A stretch of DNA of 64,000 bases from Desulfomonile tiedjei DSM 6799 (GTDB taxonomy: Bacteria; Desulfobacterota; Desulfomonilia; Desulfomonilales; Desulfomonilaceae), in contig NC_018025.1 of assembly GCF_000266945.1 (NCBI RefSeq), positions 6,328,001 to 6,392,000 on the forward strand, read 5' to 3'. Numbering within the stretch: position 1 is the first letter of the stretch; the number at the start of each line of letters is the position of its first letter. Shown piece after piece: positions 25,127 to 33,576 of the stretch. The notes under the pieces are model-generated. The model saw only the letters and a list, made by a program, of their open reading frames with translations. It searched no databases and was not told the DNA's origin. The position numbers and the translations under genes are program-made.

Positions 25127-28100
25127 ATGGTATTCGCCAACATGAGAAAACTGTGTCGAGAATTAGTGCTGGAGCCATTAGAAGACAGAGTTGTCCTCGA
25201 CGCTTACGTGGATCCCGTCTATCAGTCAGACATTACTGTCGTTGATGCGTTGGCGGCGGTCAATCACGAACCGATTGCATATGCTCAGAGTATCACACTG
25301 GTGGAAAACCAGGTGAGTCAAATCACCTTGACGGGAGATGACGGTGATCCTGATGTGGTTCAGAGCTTGACATTCTTCCTCGATTCCGTCCCAGCCAATG
25401 GAGCGCTTTACCTGAGTCAGGCCGATGCCCAGAATGGGACGAATCCGCTCGGAGTAGGCGCTTCTCTTACCACGGGTGTTCTTTGGTACAAATCTGCTCT
25501 GAATAACGATATGGATACGTCGTTCATGTTTCATGTCAAAGATGATGGCGGAACAGCTAATGGCGGCGATGACACAAGCGCTTCTGCCCTTGTTACAGTA
25601 ACCGTGGCACCGGACAATCAGTCACCTGACGCCGGGAATTTCAGTGTGGTTGTGAATGAAGATACTGCGATCAAGGTGACAGGGTGGAATTTCACTGATG
25701 CAGAGGGCAATCAGGGCCAATCCATCAGAATAACAGACCTGCCCGACCACGGCATTCTGTTTATTGATGCAAATGATAACAATGTCGTAGATCCTGGTGA
25801 GGCGATCGGTTCCGATCAGCTCAATGGAAGAGTGACGTTCACTTTTGACGATGGGTATCTGAATAATTATATCAACGCCTTTCCTATCATGGAAGAATAT
25901 GGTGTTGAAGGGGTCTCGCTAGTCGTGACAGGTGACATCGGACAGAACGCCGAAGCCATGACCTGGAGTCAACTGCAGGAGATGCAGGCTGCCGGATGGG
26001 AAATTGGCAGCCACAGCATGACCCATCCGATGCTAACGGAACTCACGGACTCGCAGTTGGTTTACGAGTTGTCCGAATCGAAGAATTTACTGGTTCAGCA
26101 CGGATTGACCGGAACAAGTTTTGCCTACCCCTATGGTGATTTCGACCCAAGAGTTGTCGAATACGTAATGGACTACTATGAAGGGTGTAGAGAGGCCTGG
26201 GGAAATAACGGGATCAATGAAACACCCGGGAACCCCTATGCAATTTACAACAGATCCGTTGACAATACGACGACTCCCCAGGAAGTGATTCAATGGATAA
26301 ATGATGCTGTAGCGAACAATTATTGGCTGGTAATTTCGTTTCACCACATAGTTACTGGCACACCAGGCCCTTATCAATATAATGTCAACAACTTCGAGAC
26401 CATTGTAAGTTACGTTGCCAGTCACAACATAGCTACTCCAACGATAAGTGAAGTCTTGAATAACGACTTGGCACCAATCAGTTGGGCTGATGCAACGACC
26501 AAATTGAAATATATCGGGAGTCAGGATTATTACGGACAGGATTCCTTTCAATATGTGGTGATCGATTCCGCCGGGTCGGAAGGCACAATGCCTGTCGATG
26601 CCGGAACAACTACGGTCACGGTTAATCCGGTGAACGACGATCCAATAAACGACGAGCCGATCGCCAATCCTCAAAGTATTACATTGACCGAAAACCAGGT
26701 GACTCAGATCACTCTTACCGGAGACGACGGTGATCCCGACGTAACCCAGACTTTGACGTTCTTCCTTGATTCCCTGCCGGCCAATGGAGCGCTTTATCTG
26801 AGTCAAGCCGATGCTCAGAGTGGGACCAATCCGCTTGGAGTAGGGGCCTCTCTTTCCACAGGCGTTCTTTGGTACAAATCAGGGTTGAATGCGGACGCGG
26901 ATACGTCGTTCATGTTTCATGTCAAAGATAATGGCGGAACCGCTAATGGTGGCGATGATACGAGCGCTTCCGCACTTGTGACAGTTACCGTAACACCGGA
27001 CAATCAGTCGCCTGATGCGGGGAATTTCAGCACAGTTGTGAACGAAGACACAGCAGTGAACGTTACGGGTTGGAACTTCACCGATGCTGAAGGCAATCAG
27101 GCCCAGTCCATCAGAATAACGGACCTTCCGGACCACGGTACTTTATTCATTGATGCAAATGATAATAATGTGGTCGATCCCGGAGAAGCAATCAGTCTTC
27201 AGCCCAATGAAGGAAGAGTAACCTTTACCTTTGACGACGGATACCTGGACACGTATACAAACGCCTTCCGCATTATGGATACATACGACGTTGAAGGCGT
27301 ATCGTTAGTCGTAACAGGTGATATCGGAGACGCGTGGGCAATGACCTGGAGCCAGCTCCAGCAAATGCAAGCTGCCGGTTGGGAGATCGGCAGCCACAGC
27401 ATGACTCATCCGATGCTTACCGGACTGACGGATTCCCAGTTGGTATACGAGCTTTCTGAATCAAAGAACTTGTTGGATCAGTATGGTCTGACCGGAACGA
27501 GTTTCGCGTACCCCTATGGTGATTTCGATCCGAGAGTCGCCGAATTCGTAAGTCGCTATTACGAGGATTGTCGAGAGGCCTGGGGGAATAACGGCATTAA
27601 TGAAATTCCCGGTAATCCGTATGCGATTTACAATAGATCCGTAGACAACACGACAACTCCCCAGGAAGTGATTCAGTGGATAAATGACGCTGTGGCAAAC
27701 AATTACTGGTTGGTAATCTCATTCCACAGGATTGTGGACGGAACAGCGAACCCTTATGAATATAATGTCAACAATTTTGAGACCATTGTGAGTTACGTTG
27801 CCAGTCACAATATTGCTACTCCAACGATAAGTGAAGTAGTGAATAACGACTTGGCTCCAATCAGTTGGGCCGATGCAACGACTAAGCTCAAATATATCGG
27901 TGATCAGGAATATAGCGGCTCTGATTCTTTCCAATATGTAGTGATCGATTCGGCAGGCTCCGAGGGAAAAATGCCTGCTGATGCGGGAACAGCCATAGTC
28001 ACTGTAATTGCCGTGAACGATGCACCCGTAAACTCTATACCAGGCCCTCAGACCGTGAATGGAGGTACCGATCTGTTATTCAGTACTGCAAACGGGAATG

Positions 28101-31096
28101 CAATTTCCATTTCTGATGCCGATGCGGGTACCGAAGCAGTCAGAGTGCAGTTGACCGCTACACACGGCACCTTGACGCTTAGCGGAACCAGCGGTTTGAG
28201 CTTCACCGCAGGTGACGGAACCACTGACGCAACCATGACCTTTACCGGAAGCATGACCAGTATCAATGCTGCTCTCAACGGCATGCACTTCACGCCTACT
28301 TCCAACTACAGCGGTGATGCAACGGTGCAAATCGTCACGAACGATCTGGGAAATAATCCATCAGGTGAAATGTCCGACAGTGACACAGTAAACATTACCG
28401 TCGTGAGTACCAGCGGTCCTCCGGTGGCCGGTGATTTTGCGGTGTCCGTAAATGAGGATGCAGTCACTACCGTATCGCAATGGACTTTCACCGATCCGAA
28501 TGGCGACTCTGCACAATCAATAAGAATAACGGATCTTCCGGATCACGGCACGCTGTTCCTGGACGCCAACACCAACAATATCCTTGATGCAAACGAAGCA
28601 GTGTCTCTCAATCAGGTGATAAGCTGGGCGGATGCCAAGACCTCCCCCAAAGTGAAGTATGTGGGGAGCCAGAACTACAACGGTCAAGATTCTTTGGCGT
28701 ACGTTGTGATTGATTCCAGCGGAGAGGAAGGGGTTGCTCCGGATGGTGACGGAACGGGCAGCATTACGGTGACCGCGGTGAACGATGCCCCTGTGAATGC
28801 TGTGCCTGTAGCGCAGACGATGAATGCGAATACGTCTCTGATCTTCAGTACGGCAAACGGGAATGTAATCTCCATTTCCGACGTGGATGCTGGAACCGAT
28901 TCGGTCAGGGTTCAACTGACGGCCACAAACGGGAATTTGACGCTTAGCGGAATCGGTGGTCTGAGCTTCAGCGCAGGTGACGGAACCGCTGACGCAACCA
29001 TGACCTTTACCGGAAGCGTGGCCAGCATTAATGCAGCTCTCAATGGTATGAGCTTTACGCCCACTTCCAATTACAGCGGCGCAGCAACCGTGCAGATCGT
29101 AACAAACGACCTGGGACACAATCCATCAGGTGAAATGTCCGACAGTGACACAGTAAACATTACCGTCGTGAGTACCAGCGGTCCTCCGGTGGCCGGTGAT
29201 TTTGCGGTGTCCGTAAATGAGGATATAGTCGCTACCGTATCGCAATGGACTTTCACCGACCCGAATGGCGACTCTGCACAGTCCATACGAATAACGGATC
29301 TTCCGGATCATGGCACGCTGTTCCTGGACGCCAATACTAACAATATCCTCGATGCCAACGAAGCAGTGTCTCTCAATCAGGTGATAAGTTGGGCGGATGC
29401 CAAAACTTCCCCCAAAGTGAAGTATGTGGGGAGCCAGAACTACAACGGTCAAGATTCTCTAACGTACGTTGTGATTGATTCCAGCGGAGAGGAAGGGGTT
29501 GCTCCTGCAGGTGACGGAACGGGCAGCATTACGGTGGCCGCTGTGAACGATGCACCGGTGAACGCAATACCCGCCGCACAGACGATGAATGCGAATACGT
29601 CTCTGATCTTCAGTACGGCAAACGGGAATGTAATCTCCATTTCCGACGTGGATGCTGGAACCGATTCGATCAGCGTTCAACTGACTGCTACAAACGGGAA
29701 TTTGACCCTTGCCGGAACCAGCGGTCTGAGCTTCACCGCAGGTGACGGAACTGCTGACGCAACCATGACTTTTACCGGCAGCGTAGCCAGCATTAATGCA
29801 GCTCTCAATGGCATGCACTTCACGCCGACTTCCAATTACAGCGGCGCAGCATCCGTGCAGATCGTGACGAACGACCTGGGACACAATCCATCGGGTGAAA
29901 TGTCCGACAGTGACACGGTAAACATCACGGTAGTTTCTGCCGGTGGACCACCGGTTGCGGATGATTTCACGCTCAGCGTGAAGGAGGATACGGTTGTCAC
30001 AGTATCGAAATGGACTTTTACCGATCCTGATGGCAACTCGGCTCAATCCATACGAATAACGGATCTTCCGGATCATGGTACGCTGTTCCTGGATGCCAAC
30101 GCAAACAATATCCTGGATACTAGCGAAGCGATATCTCTCAATCAGGTGATAAGCTGGACGGATGCCAAGACTACTCCTAAAGTGAAATATGTGGGAAGCC
30201 AGAATTACAACGGTCAAGATTCTCTGGCGTATGTTGTGATTGATTCCAGTGGACAGGAAGGGATTCCTTCGGCTGGTGATGGAACGGGGACAATCACGGT
30301 GACTGCCGTGAATGATGCTCCGGTAAACGCAGTTCCTGGCTCTCAGAGCATCAATGAAGACACTGTTCTTACATTCAGCGCAGCAAACGGCAACGCTATC
30401 TCAATATCCGACGTGGATGCAGGAACCGAACCCGTCAGAGTGACGTTGACCGCGACACGAGGGAAACTGACGCTTAGCGGAACCACTGGCCTGACGTTCA
30501 GTACAGGTGACGGTACCGCAGATACGACTATGACCTTTACCGGAAGCATAGATGACATCAATGCAGCTCTCAACGGCATGAACTTCACGCCAAACGCAAA
30601 TTACGCCGGTGCTGCAACCGTGAAGATCGTCACGAACGATCTGGGGAATAATCCATCGGGCGCGAAGTCTGACACGGATACGATCGCTGTCACCGTAAAC
30701 GCTATCGATGACGCTCCGGTCAACTCAGTACCAGGCACACAGACGGTTTCGGCCGGACAAACTCTTGTGTTCAACAACGTCAATGGAAACAGGATAAGGG
30801 TTTCCGATGTAGACGCGGGAGCTAATCAGATCGAGGTAACGCTCACGGCGGCCAACGGAACCTTGACCCTTTACAGCTTGACGGGTTTGACCTTCAGTGC
30901 GGGAGACGGGACAAACGATGAGAGCATGACATTCCGTGGGACAGTCAGCAGCATTAACGCTGCGATCAACAGACTCCGGTTCATTCCGACTATTGCCGGC
31001 TCTGCGAGCCTCAGCATTACTACAAACGATCTCGGAGCATCGGGCTCGGGAGGTCCGTTGACGGACACCGACAGTATCCAGATTAACGTTACCTGA
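25127..31096 (+). CDS. Giant repeat protein with two NodB polysaccharide-deacetylase domains nested in cadherin-like repeats
   Basis: A 1989-residue protein. Start 25127 has GGGGGGAG five bases before; the frame is open further up to a TTG at 25067 without a ribosome site. The N-terminus (MVFANMRKLCREL, then LEPLEDRVVLDA) matches the LEPR-type leader seen on very large surface or secreted proteins. Two 462-residue repeats follow, each with a deacetylase domain: TFDDGY near residues 239 and 701, SHSMTHP, FAYPYGDFDP and VISFH. The catalytic Asp and metal His residues are present in both. Three further 255-residue repeats of paired cadherin-like modules (VNEDxxxTVSxWTFTD and NDAPVNxxPxxQ) and two last NDAPVN-type modules complete the protein. 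No C-terminal sorting or RTX secretion signal was recognised. It probably acts on extracellular polysaccharide. The gene is followed by repeats and an IS110 element. Confidence 0.85.
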   Translation: MVFANMRKLCRELVLEPLEDRVVLDAYVDPVYQSDITVVDALAAVNHEPIAYAQSITLVENQVSQITLTGDDGDPDVVQSLTFFLDSVPANGALYLSQADAQNGTNPLGVGASLTTGVLWYKSALNNDMDTSFMFHVKDDGGTANGGDDTSASALVTVTVAPDNQSPDAGNFSVVVNEDTAIKVTGWNFTDAEGNQGQSIRITDLPDHGILFIDANDNNVVDPGEAIGSDQLNGRVTFTFDDGYLNNYINAFPIMEEYGVEGVSLVVTGDIGQNAEAMTWSQLQEMQAAGWEIGSHSMTHPMLTELTDSQLVYELSESKNLLVQHGLTGTSFAYPYGDFDPRVVEYVMDYYEGCREAWGNNGINETPGNPYAIYNRSVDNTTTPQEVIQWINDAVANNYWLVISFHHIVTGTPGPYQYNVNNFETIVSYVASHNIATPTISEVLNNDLAPISWADATTKLKYIGSQDYYGQDSFQYVVIDSAGSEGTMPVDAGTTTVTVNPVNDDPINDEPIANPQSITLTENQVTQITLTGDDGDPDVTQTLTFFLDSLPANGALYLSQADAQSGTNPLGVGASLSTGVLWYKSGLNADADTSFMFHVKDNGGTANGGDDTSASALVTVTVTPDNQSPDAGNFSTVVNEDTAVNVTGWNFTDAEGNQAQSIRITDLPDHGTLFIDANDNNVVDPGEAISLQPNEGRVTFTFDDGYLDTYTNAFRIMDTYDVEGVSLVVTGDIGDAWAMTWSQLQQMQAAGWEIGSHSMTHPMLTGLTDSQLVYELSESKNLLDQYGLTGTSFAYPYGDFDPRVAEFVSRYYEDCREAWGNNGINEIPGNPYAIYNRSVDNTTTPQEVIQWINDAVANNYWLVISFHRIVDGTANPYEYNVNNFETIVSYVASHNIATPTISEVVNNDLAPISWADATTKLKYIGDQEYSGSDSFQYVVIDSAGSEGKMPADAGTAIVTVIAVNDAPVNSIPGPQTVNGGTDLLFSTANGNAISISDADAGTEAVRVQLTATHGTLTLSGTSGLSFTAGDGTTDATMTFTGSMTSINAALNGMHFTPTSNYSGDATVQIVTNDLGNNPSGEMSDSDTVNITVVSTSGPPVAGDFAVSVNEDAVTTVSQWTFTDPNGDSAQSIRITDLPDHGTLFLDANTNNILDANEAVSLNQVISWADAKTSPKVKYVGSQNYNGQDSLAYVVIDSSGEEGVAPDGDGTGSITVTAVNDAPVNAVPVAQTMNANTSLIFSTANGNVISISDVDAGTDSVRVQLTATNGNLTLSGIGGLSFSAGDGTADATMTFTGSVASINAALNGMSFTPTSNYSGAATVQIVTNDLGHNPSGEMSDSDTVNITVVSTSGPPVAGDFAVSVNEDIVATVSQWTFTDPNGDSAQSIRITDLPDHGTLFLDANTNNILDANEAVSLNQVISWADAKTSPKVKYVGSQNYNGQDSLTYVVIDSSGEEGVAPAGDGTGSITVAAVNDAPVNAIPAAQTMNANTSLIFSTANGNVISISDVDAGTDSISVQLTATNGNLTLAGTSGLSFTAGDGTADATMTFTGSVASINAALNGMHFTPTSNYSGAASVQIVTNDLGHNPSGEMSDSDTVNITVVSAGGPPVADDFTLSVKEDTVVTVSKWTFTDPDGNSAQSIRITDLPDHGTLFLDANANNILDTSEAISLNQVISWTDAKTTPKVKYVGSQNYNGQDSLAYVVIDSSGQEGIPSAGDGTGTITVTAVNDAPVNAVPGSQSINEDTVLTFSAANGNAISISDVDAGTEPVRVTLTATRGKLTLSGTTGLTFSTGDGTADTTMTFTGSIDDINAALNGMNFTPNANYAGAATVKIVTNDLGNNPSGAKSDTDTIAVTVNAIDDAPVNSVPGTQTVSAGQTLVFNNVNGNRIRVSDVDAGANQIEVTLTAANGTLTLYSLTGLTFSAGDGTNDESMTFRGTVSSINAAINRLRFIPTIAGSASLSITTNDLGASGSGGPLTDTDSIQINVT
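25268..28010 (+). repeat. Two tandem 1386-bp repeats, each encoding one deacetylase-containing segment
   Basis: Equivalent codons lie 1386 bases apart (GAACCGATTGC at 25268, GAGCCGATCGC at 26654), giving a 462-residue period. The copies are clearly homologous but have drifted at many third positions, so the duplication is not recent. Confidence 0.85.
28017..30700 (+). repeat. Tandem 765-bp repeats encoding cadherin-like module pairs
   Basis: The same sequence positions recur at 28401, 29166 and 29931, a 765-base (255-residue) period. The first two copies are nearly identical over long stretches, for example at 28400-28460 and 29165-29225, so recent duplication or gene conversion is likely. 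A partial fourth unit follows to about 30700. Confidence 0.88.
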
Positions 31097-31189
31097 TATC
31101 CGTGGGCATATTGGAATCGGGCGAGGGATGCGGAAGCACTTCTTACGAGAAGCGCTTCCACGTCATTCTAGCTCGATTACGAATCCGCA

Positions 31190-31275
31190 TAGATAAAAGA
31201 CAGTTATACGATTGCCAAAATTTCTGACGTTTTCCCACGTTCCAACACAAGATATTAGTAGAGACCGGCGTCCCT
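31190..31275. repeat. Left half of a family A repeat interrupted by the IS110 element
   Basis: TTGCCAAAATTTCTGACG at about 31215 starts the unit, which runs to GAGACCGGCGTCCCT at 31261-31275. The matching right half begins at 32551. Joining them restores AGACCGGC-GTCCCT-GCCGGTCT, a hairpin with perfect 8-base arms. Confidence 0.8.
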
Positions 31276-31375
31276 TGTATGTTTCTGTCCATGAAGTACT
31301 GAATCTCTGGAACCGGTACCGAGCTGAGGGGAGGGGCTGATACTGGATCAATGATACGAGGTACTTCAAAAAATA

Positions 31376-31583
31376 GGACTCTTGGTTGCCAAGATATAAG
31401 AGTCCTGATAGAGGGGGGATGCACGTCTGTCAGACTCTCTGCAGGAGTCGGGCAGAGGCACCGGTAGATCGTTCGTCCCTTGGTCCTCTGAGACTGCCCG
31501 GCAGCTGGATCACCGGAGGCCTTCGTGTAAAAAGCCCGAACAGTCGCCTGGACTCGTTGAGAAGTCCGTATCCACAAGGGTGG
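31376..31583 (+). ncRNA. Predicted bridge RNA of the IS110 element
   Basis: A 5' stem-loop pairs GGACTCTT (31376-31383) with AAGAGTCC (31398-31405). The target loop is closed by CCGGTAGATC (31461-31470) against GATCACCGG (31508-31516), nine pairs with one bulged A. Inside it, CGTCCCT (31474-31480) equals the top strand of the left target half with the CT core, and CCGGCAG (31498-31504) is complementary to the right half CTGCCGG; the GTC/GAC tip hairpin separates them. The donor loop is closed by CCC (31535-31537) and GGG (31578-31580): CAGTCGC (31541-31547) equals the right end of the element at the junction, and ACAAG (31574-31578) is complementary to the left end CTTGT. Tip stem GGACT/AGTCC. 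This is the layout known for IS621 bridge RNA. RNA ends are estimates. Confidence 0.8.
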
Positions 31584-31593
31584 GATGTTACAC

Positions 31594-32535
31594 ATGCATG
31601 AAGAAGTTTTTGTTGGCATAGATATCTCTAAAGATCAGTTGGATGCGCATGTGCTGCCAAAAGGCATGCACACCACCGTCAAGAATGACACTCAAGGCAT
31701 CGACTCGCTGATTGAGATCCTCCACGCAGAGACCCCCATGGTAATCGTGATGGAAGCCACCGGAGGCTACGAGATAACCGTTGCGGCCCAGTTAGGTCTC
31801 GCCGGCCTGCCGATCGCTGTCGTCAACCCTGGTCAGGTGCGGGACTTTGCTAAAGGCATCGGAAAACTCGCCAAGACAGACGCCATCGATGCTTATGTGC
31901 TGGCACGCTTTGCCCAAACGGTTAGGCCCATACCGAAGCCGCTGCCAACGGAGGACGAAAAGCAAATCAAGGAACTCGTAACACGTCGAAAGCAGCTTGT
32001 TGATTTGCGTGCATCAGAAAAGAATCGCCTCCATCGAGCCCGTTCCAATCGCGTGCAGCGCAGCATTCAAACGGTCATAGCAGCCCTAGATAAGGAAATC
32101 GAAGACATCGATAAAGATGTCGATGACCTTATCAGGAAATCGCCTCTGTGGCGTGAAACAGAGGAACTCCTCCGAACCTTCAAAGGCGTGGGCCCCATAA
32201 CTGCCAGAGTGCTCATGGCAAAACTGCCCGAACTGGGACATGTCAGCCGTCATGAAATCAGTCGCCTCGTCGGCCTGGCGCCTCTCAACAAAGACAGCGG
32301 AAAGAAGAAAGGCAAGCGCGAGATTTCGGGTGGACGGGCGGATGTACGCTCAACCCTGTATATGGCTGCAGTCGCGGCCATAACGTCCAATGTAGTCATC
32401 AAGCCTTTCTATCAACGCCTCATTGAGGCTGGAAAACCTTTCAAGGTTGCCATCACGGCTTGTATGCGTAAGATGATCGTCATCCTAAACGCAATGCTCA
32501 AGAAAAAACAGCCTTTCCAGGTAGTTTTTCCTTGA
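31594..32535 (+). CDS. IS110-family recombinase
   Basis: A 313-residue recombinase with the RuvC-like DEDD domain at the N-terminus (GIDISKDQLD with the first Asp at residue 10, then VMEATGGYE, then KLAKTDAIDAYVLARF), a coiled-coil linker (about 115-180, LRASEKNRLHRARSN), and the C-terminal Tnp domain with FKGVGPITARVLMAKLPELG and GGRADVRSTLYMAAVAA. This family joins DNA as directed by its bridge RNA encoded just upstream. Start at 31594 is preferred: GGTGGGA lies nine bases before, while the in-frame ATG at 31585 is too close to it. The gene looks complete and without frameshift, so the element may be active. Confidence 0.93.
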   Translation: MHEEVFVGIDISKDQLDAHVLPKGMHTTVKNDTQGIDSLIEILHAETPMVIVMEATGGYEITVAAQLGLAGLPIAVVNPGQVRDFAKGIGKLAKTDAIDAYVLARFAQTVRPIPKPLPTEDEKQIKELVTRRKQLVDLRASEKNRLHRARSNRVQRSIQTVIAALDKEIEDIDKDVDDLIRKSPLWRETEELLRTFKGVGPITARVLMAKLPELGHVSRHEISRLVGLAPLNKDSGKKKGKREISGGRADVRSTLYMAAVAAITSNVVIKPFYQRLIEAGKPFKVAITACMRKMIVILNAMLKKKQPFQVVFP

Positions 32536-32550
32536 CAAGAAACACAGTCG

Positions 32551-32666
32551 CTGCCGGTCTATTTTAGCGATATCATTCATCATTTTTAAGATGTGCCGGC
32601 ACGGAGGCACGGCACCCACCAATACCCCTAATCTTCGATCGGACACTAATTTTTTGCATTTGGTCT
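32551..32666. repeat. Right half of the family A repeat interrupted by the IS110 element
   Basis: Begins CTGCCGGTCTATTTTAGCG and runs through the core GTGCCGGCACGGAGGCACGG (32593-32612) to CCACCAATAC and the terminus TTTTTTGCATTTGGTC. The same tail occurs at 41380-41485. Confidence 0.85.
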
Positions 32667-33075
32667 AAATCGATCCCGGTGGATCGGGAATGAGCTCCAA
32701 TTCTTTCTCAGCAGGTTTGGACGGGTGTTGATGTCTTCCAAACAGGTAACCGAGAAATGCCCAGCTCATCCAACTGCCGCCGAACCCGCCGCCTCCAGAA
32801 AAAGCTGAAGTTGGGGCCTGGGGAGCCATTCCCGCTCCTGGAACTGCTCCGGCAGCCGATTCGGGCGGTTTGCTTTTGACCATGTCGGACGGCGCCTTCG
32901 TGGAAGGATTTATTCCGAGATCTTTAATCGTTCCTGTCTTGCCCTGGTCTCCAGGTATTGCCGACGATCTTGGCGGTTTGAAACCGGATCGTCCCTTCGG
33001 ACCGGCGCTTGCGAGCATAGGCATGCTCACAAAAGCCACTGCTGCAATCACTGCAATAATGCATCTGAATCGCAT
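32665..33075 (-). CDS. Small Gly/Pro-rich exported protein, function unknown
   Basis: A 136-residue protein not recognised as a known family. A signal peptide is clear: MRFRCIIAVIAAVAFVSMPM, then LASAG as the cleavage region. The mature part is rich in Pro, Ala and Ser, then has SGGGGFGGSWMSWAFLGYLF, a Gly-rich and weakly hydrophobic stretch, before a His/Pro tail. Start 33075 has AAAGGGA seven bases upstream; an in-frame ATG 18 bases earlier is less likely. The Gly-rich segment recalls the region preceding Tim44-like domains, but that domain is absent. It sits between two family A repeats. Confidence 0.6.
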   Translation of the reverse strand: MRFRCIIAVIAAVAFVSMPMLASAGPKGRSGFKPPRSSAIPGDQGKTGTIKDLGINPSTKAPSDMVKSKPPESAAGAVPGAGMAPQAPTSAFSGGGGFGGSWMSWAFLGYLFGRHQHPSKPAEKELELIPDPPGSI

Positions 33076-33167
33076 AGATTTTCCCTTTCTCAAGCGACGC
33101 TCCGAGCGTGATTCATCCGCTCATAGAATACGCAAAATCTTGCAATATACAATAACTGTGGCAGTTG

Positions 33168-33348
33168 ACATAATTTCTGACCTTTTGACCACATTGTTCC
33201 TTGAAAGGATAGTAGAGGCCGGCGTCCCTGCCAGCCCGAAGTGGTTGATTTGTATTTGAAAAACGTGCCGGCACGGAGGCACGGCACCCACCAATTGTCG
33301 AGCAGTGGTTTTCGCAATCGGACACTATTTTATACACTTGGCATAAGT
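33168..33348. repeat. Uninterrupted family A repeat (two-hairpin form)
   Basis: Shows the whole unit: TTTCTGACC near the left end, GGCCGGCGTCCCTGCCAGCC (33220-33239 region), the core GTGCCGGCACGGAGGCACGG, CCACCAATTGTCGAGCAGTG, and the right end ACACTTGGCATAA. CGTCCCTGCCAG at 33223-33234 differs from the IS110 target by one base. Confidence 0.8.
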
Positions 33349-33446
33349 CTCTGCCGGAGACTATGAGTTTTGTCCTCAAGACTGTCATGTTGGGAAGACA
33401 TTTCTGGGTGCATGTCACACGTAATTCCCTGAATGAGCTCTAATGA

Positions 33447-33560
33447 TACGCCGGAACCCCAATTTCTGGAAAGGAAATTGGGGTTCCGGCGTGTGTTAAA
33501 AGTTCTTGAGGTGGGGTTTGGGGAGTCCCGCTAAAGCGGGATTACAAGAAGTTCCTCCCC
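33447..33560. repeat. Family C palindromes downstream of rlmI
   Basis: A perfect 19-base stem pairs 33448-33466 with 33474-33492 (ACGCCGGAACCCC arm). Right beside it, TTTGGGGA pairs with TCCCCAAA around an inner CCCGCT/AGCGGG hairpin (about 33521-33560). The second structure follows the rlmI stop by a few bases and may end its transcript. Confidence 0.75.
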
Positions 33561-33576
33561 AAATTCCTTACTTCAA

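Larger units (their letters stand above)
31276..32552 (+). mobile_element. IS110-family insertion sequence (about 1277 bp) inside a family A hairpin
   Basis: Borders come from comparing the split repeat with other copies: the left flank ends GGCGTCCCT at 31275 and the right flank resumes CTGCCGGTCT at 32551, so a CT dinucleotide (31274-31275 and 32551-32552) lies at both junctions, as expected of the core used by IS110/IS621-type recombination. There are no inverted ends and no long target duplication, also as expected. The element has a roughly 320-base non-coding left end containing a readable bridge RNA and one recombinase gene. Its length is close to that of IS621. Border error is a few bases at most. 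Confidence 0.85.

Noticed and set aside
29459-30217. Minus-strand frame of 252 codons in the giant repeat gene
   Set aside because: Its open length comes from the repeated codon pattern of the sense gene; similar antisense frames recur at each repeat.
28017-30700. Possible CRISPR-like array
   Set aside because: The period is 765 bases and it is a multiple of three in a coding frame; the units encode protein modules with no spacers.
31143-31619. Minus-strand frame of 158 codons
   Set aside because: It runs antisense through the left end and bridge RNA of the IS110 element; no protein family resemblance.
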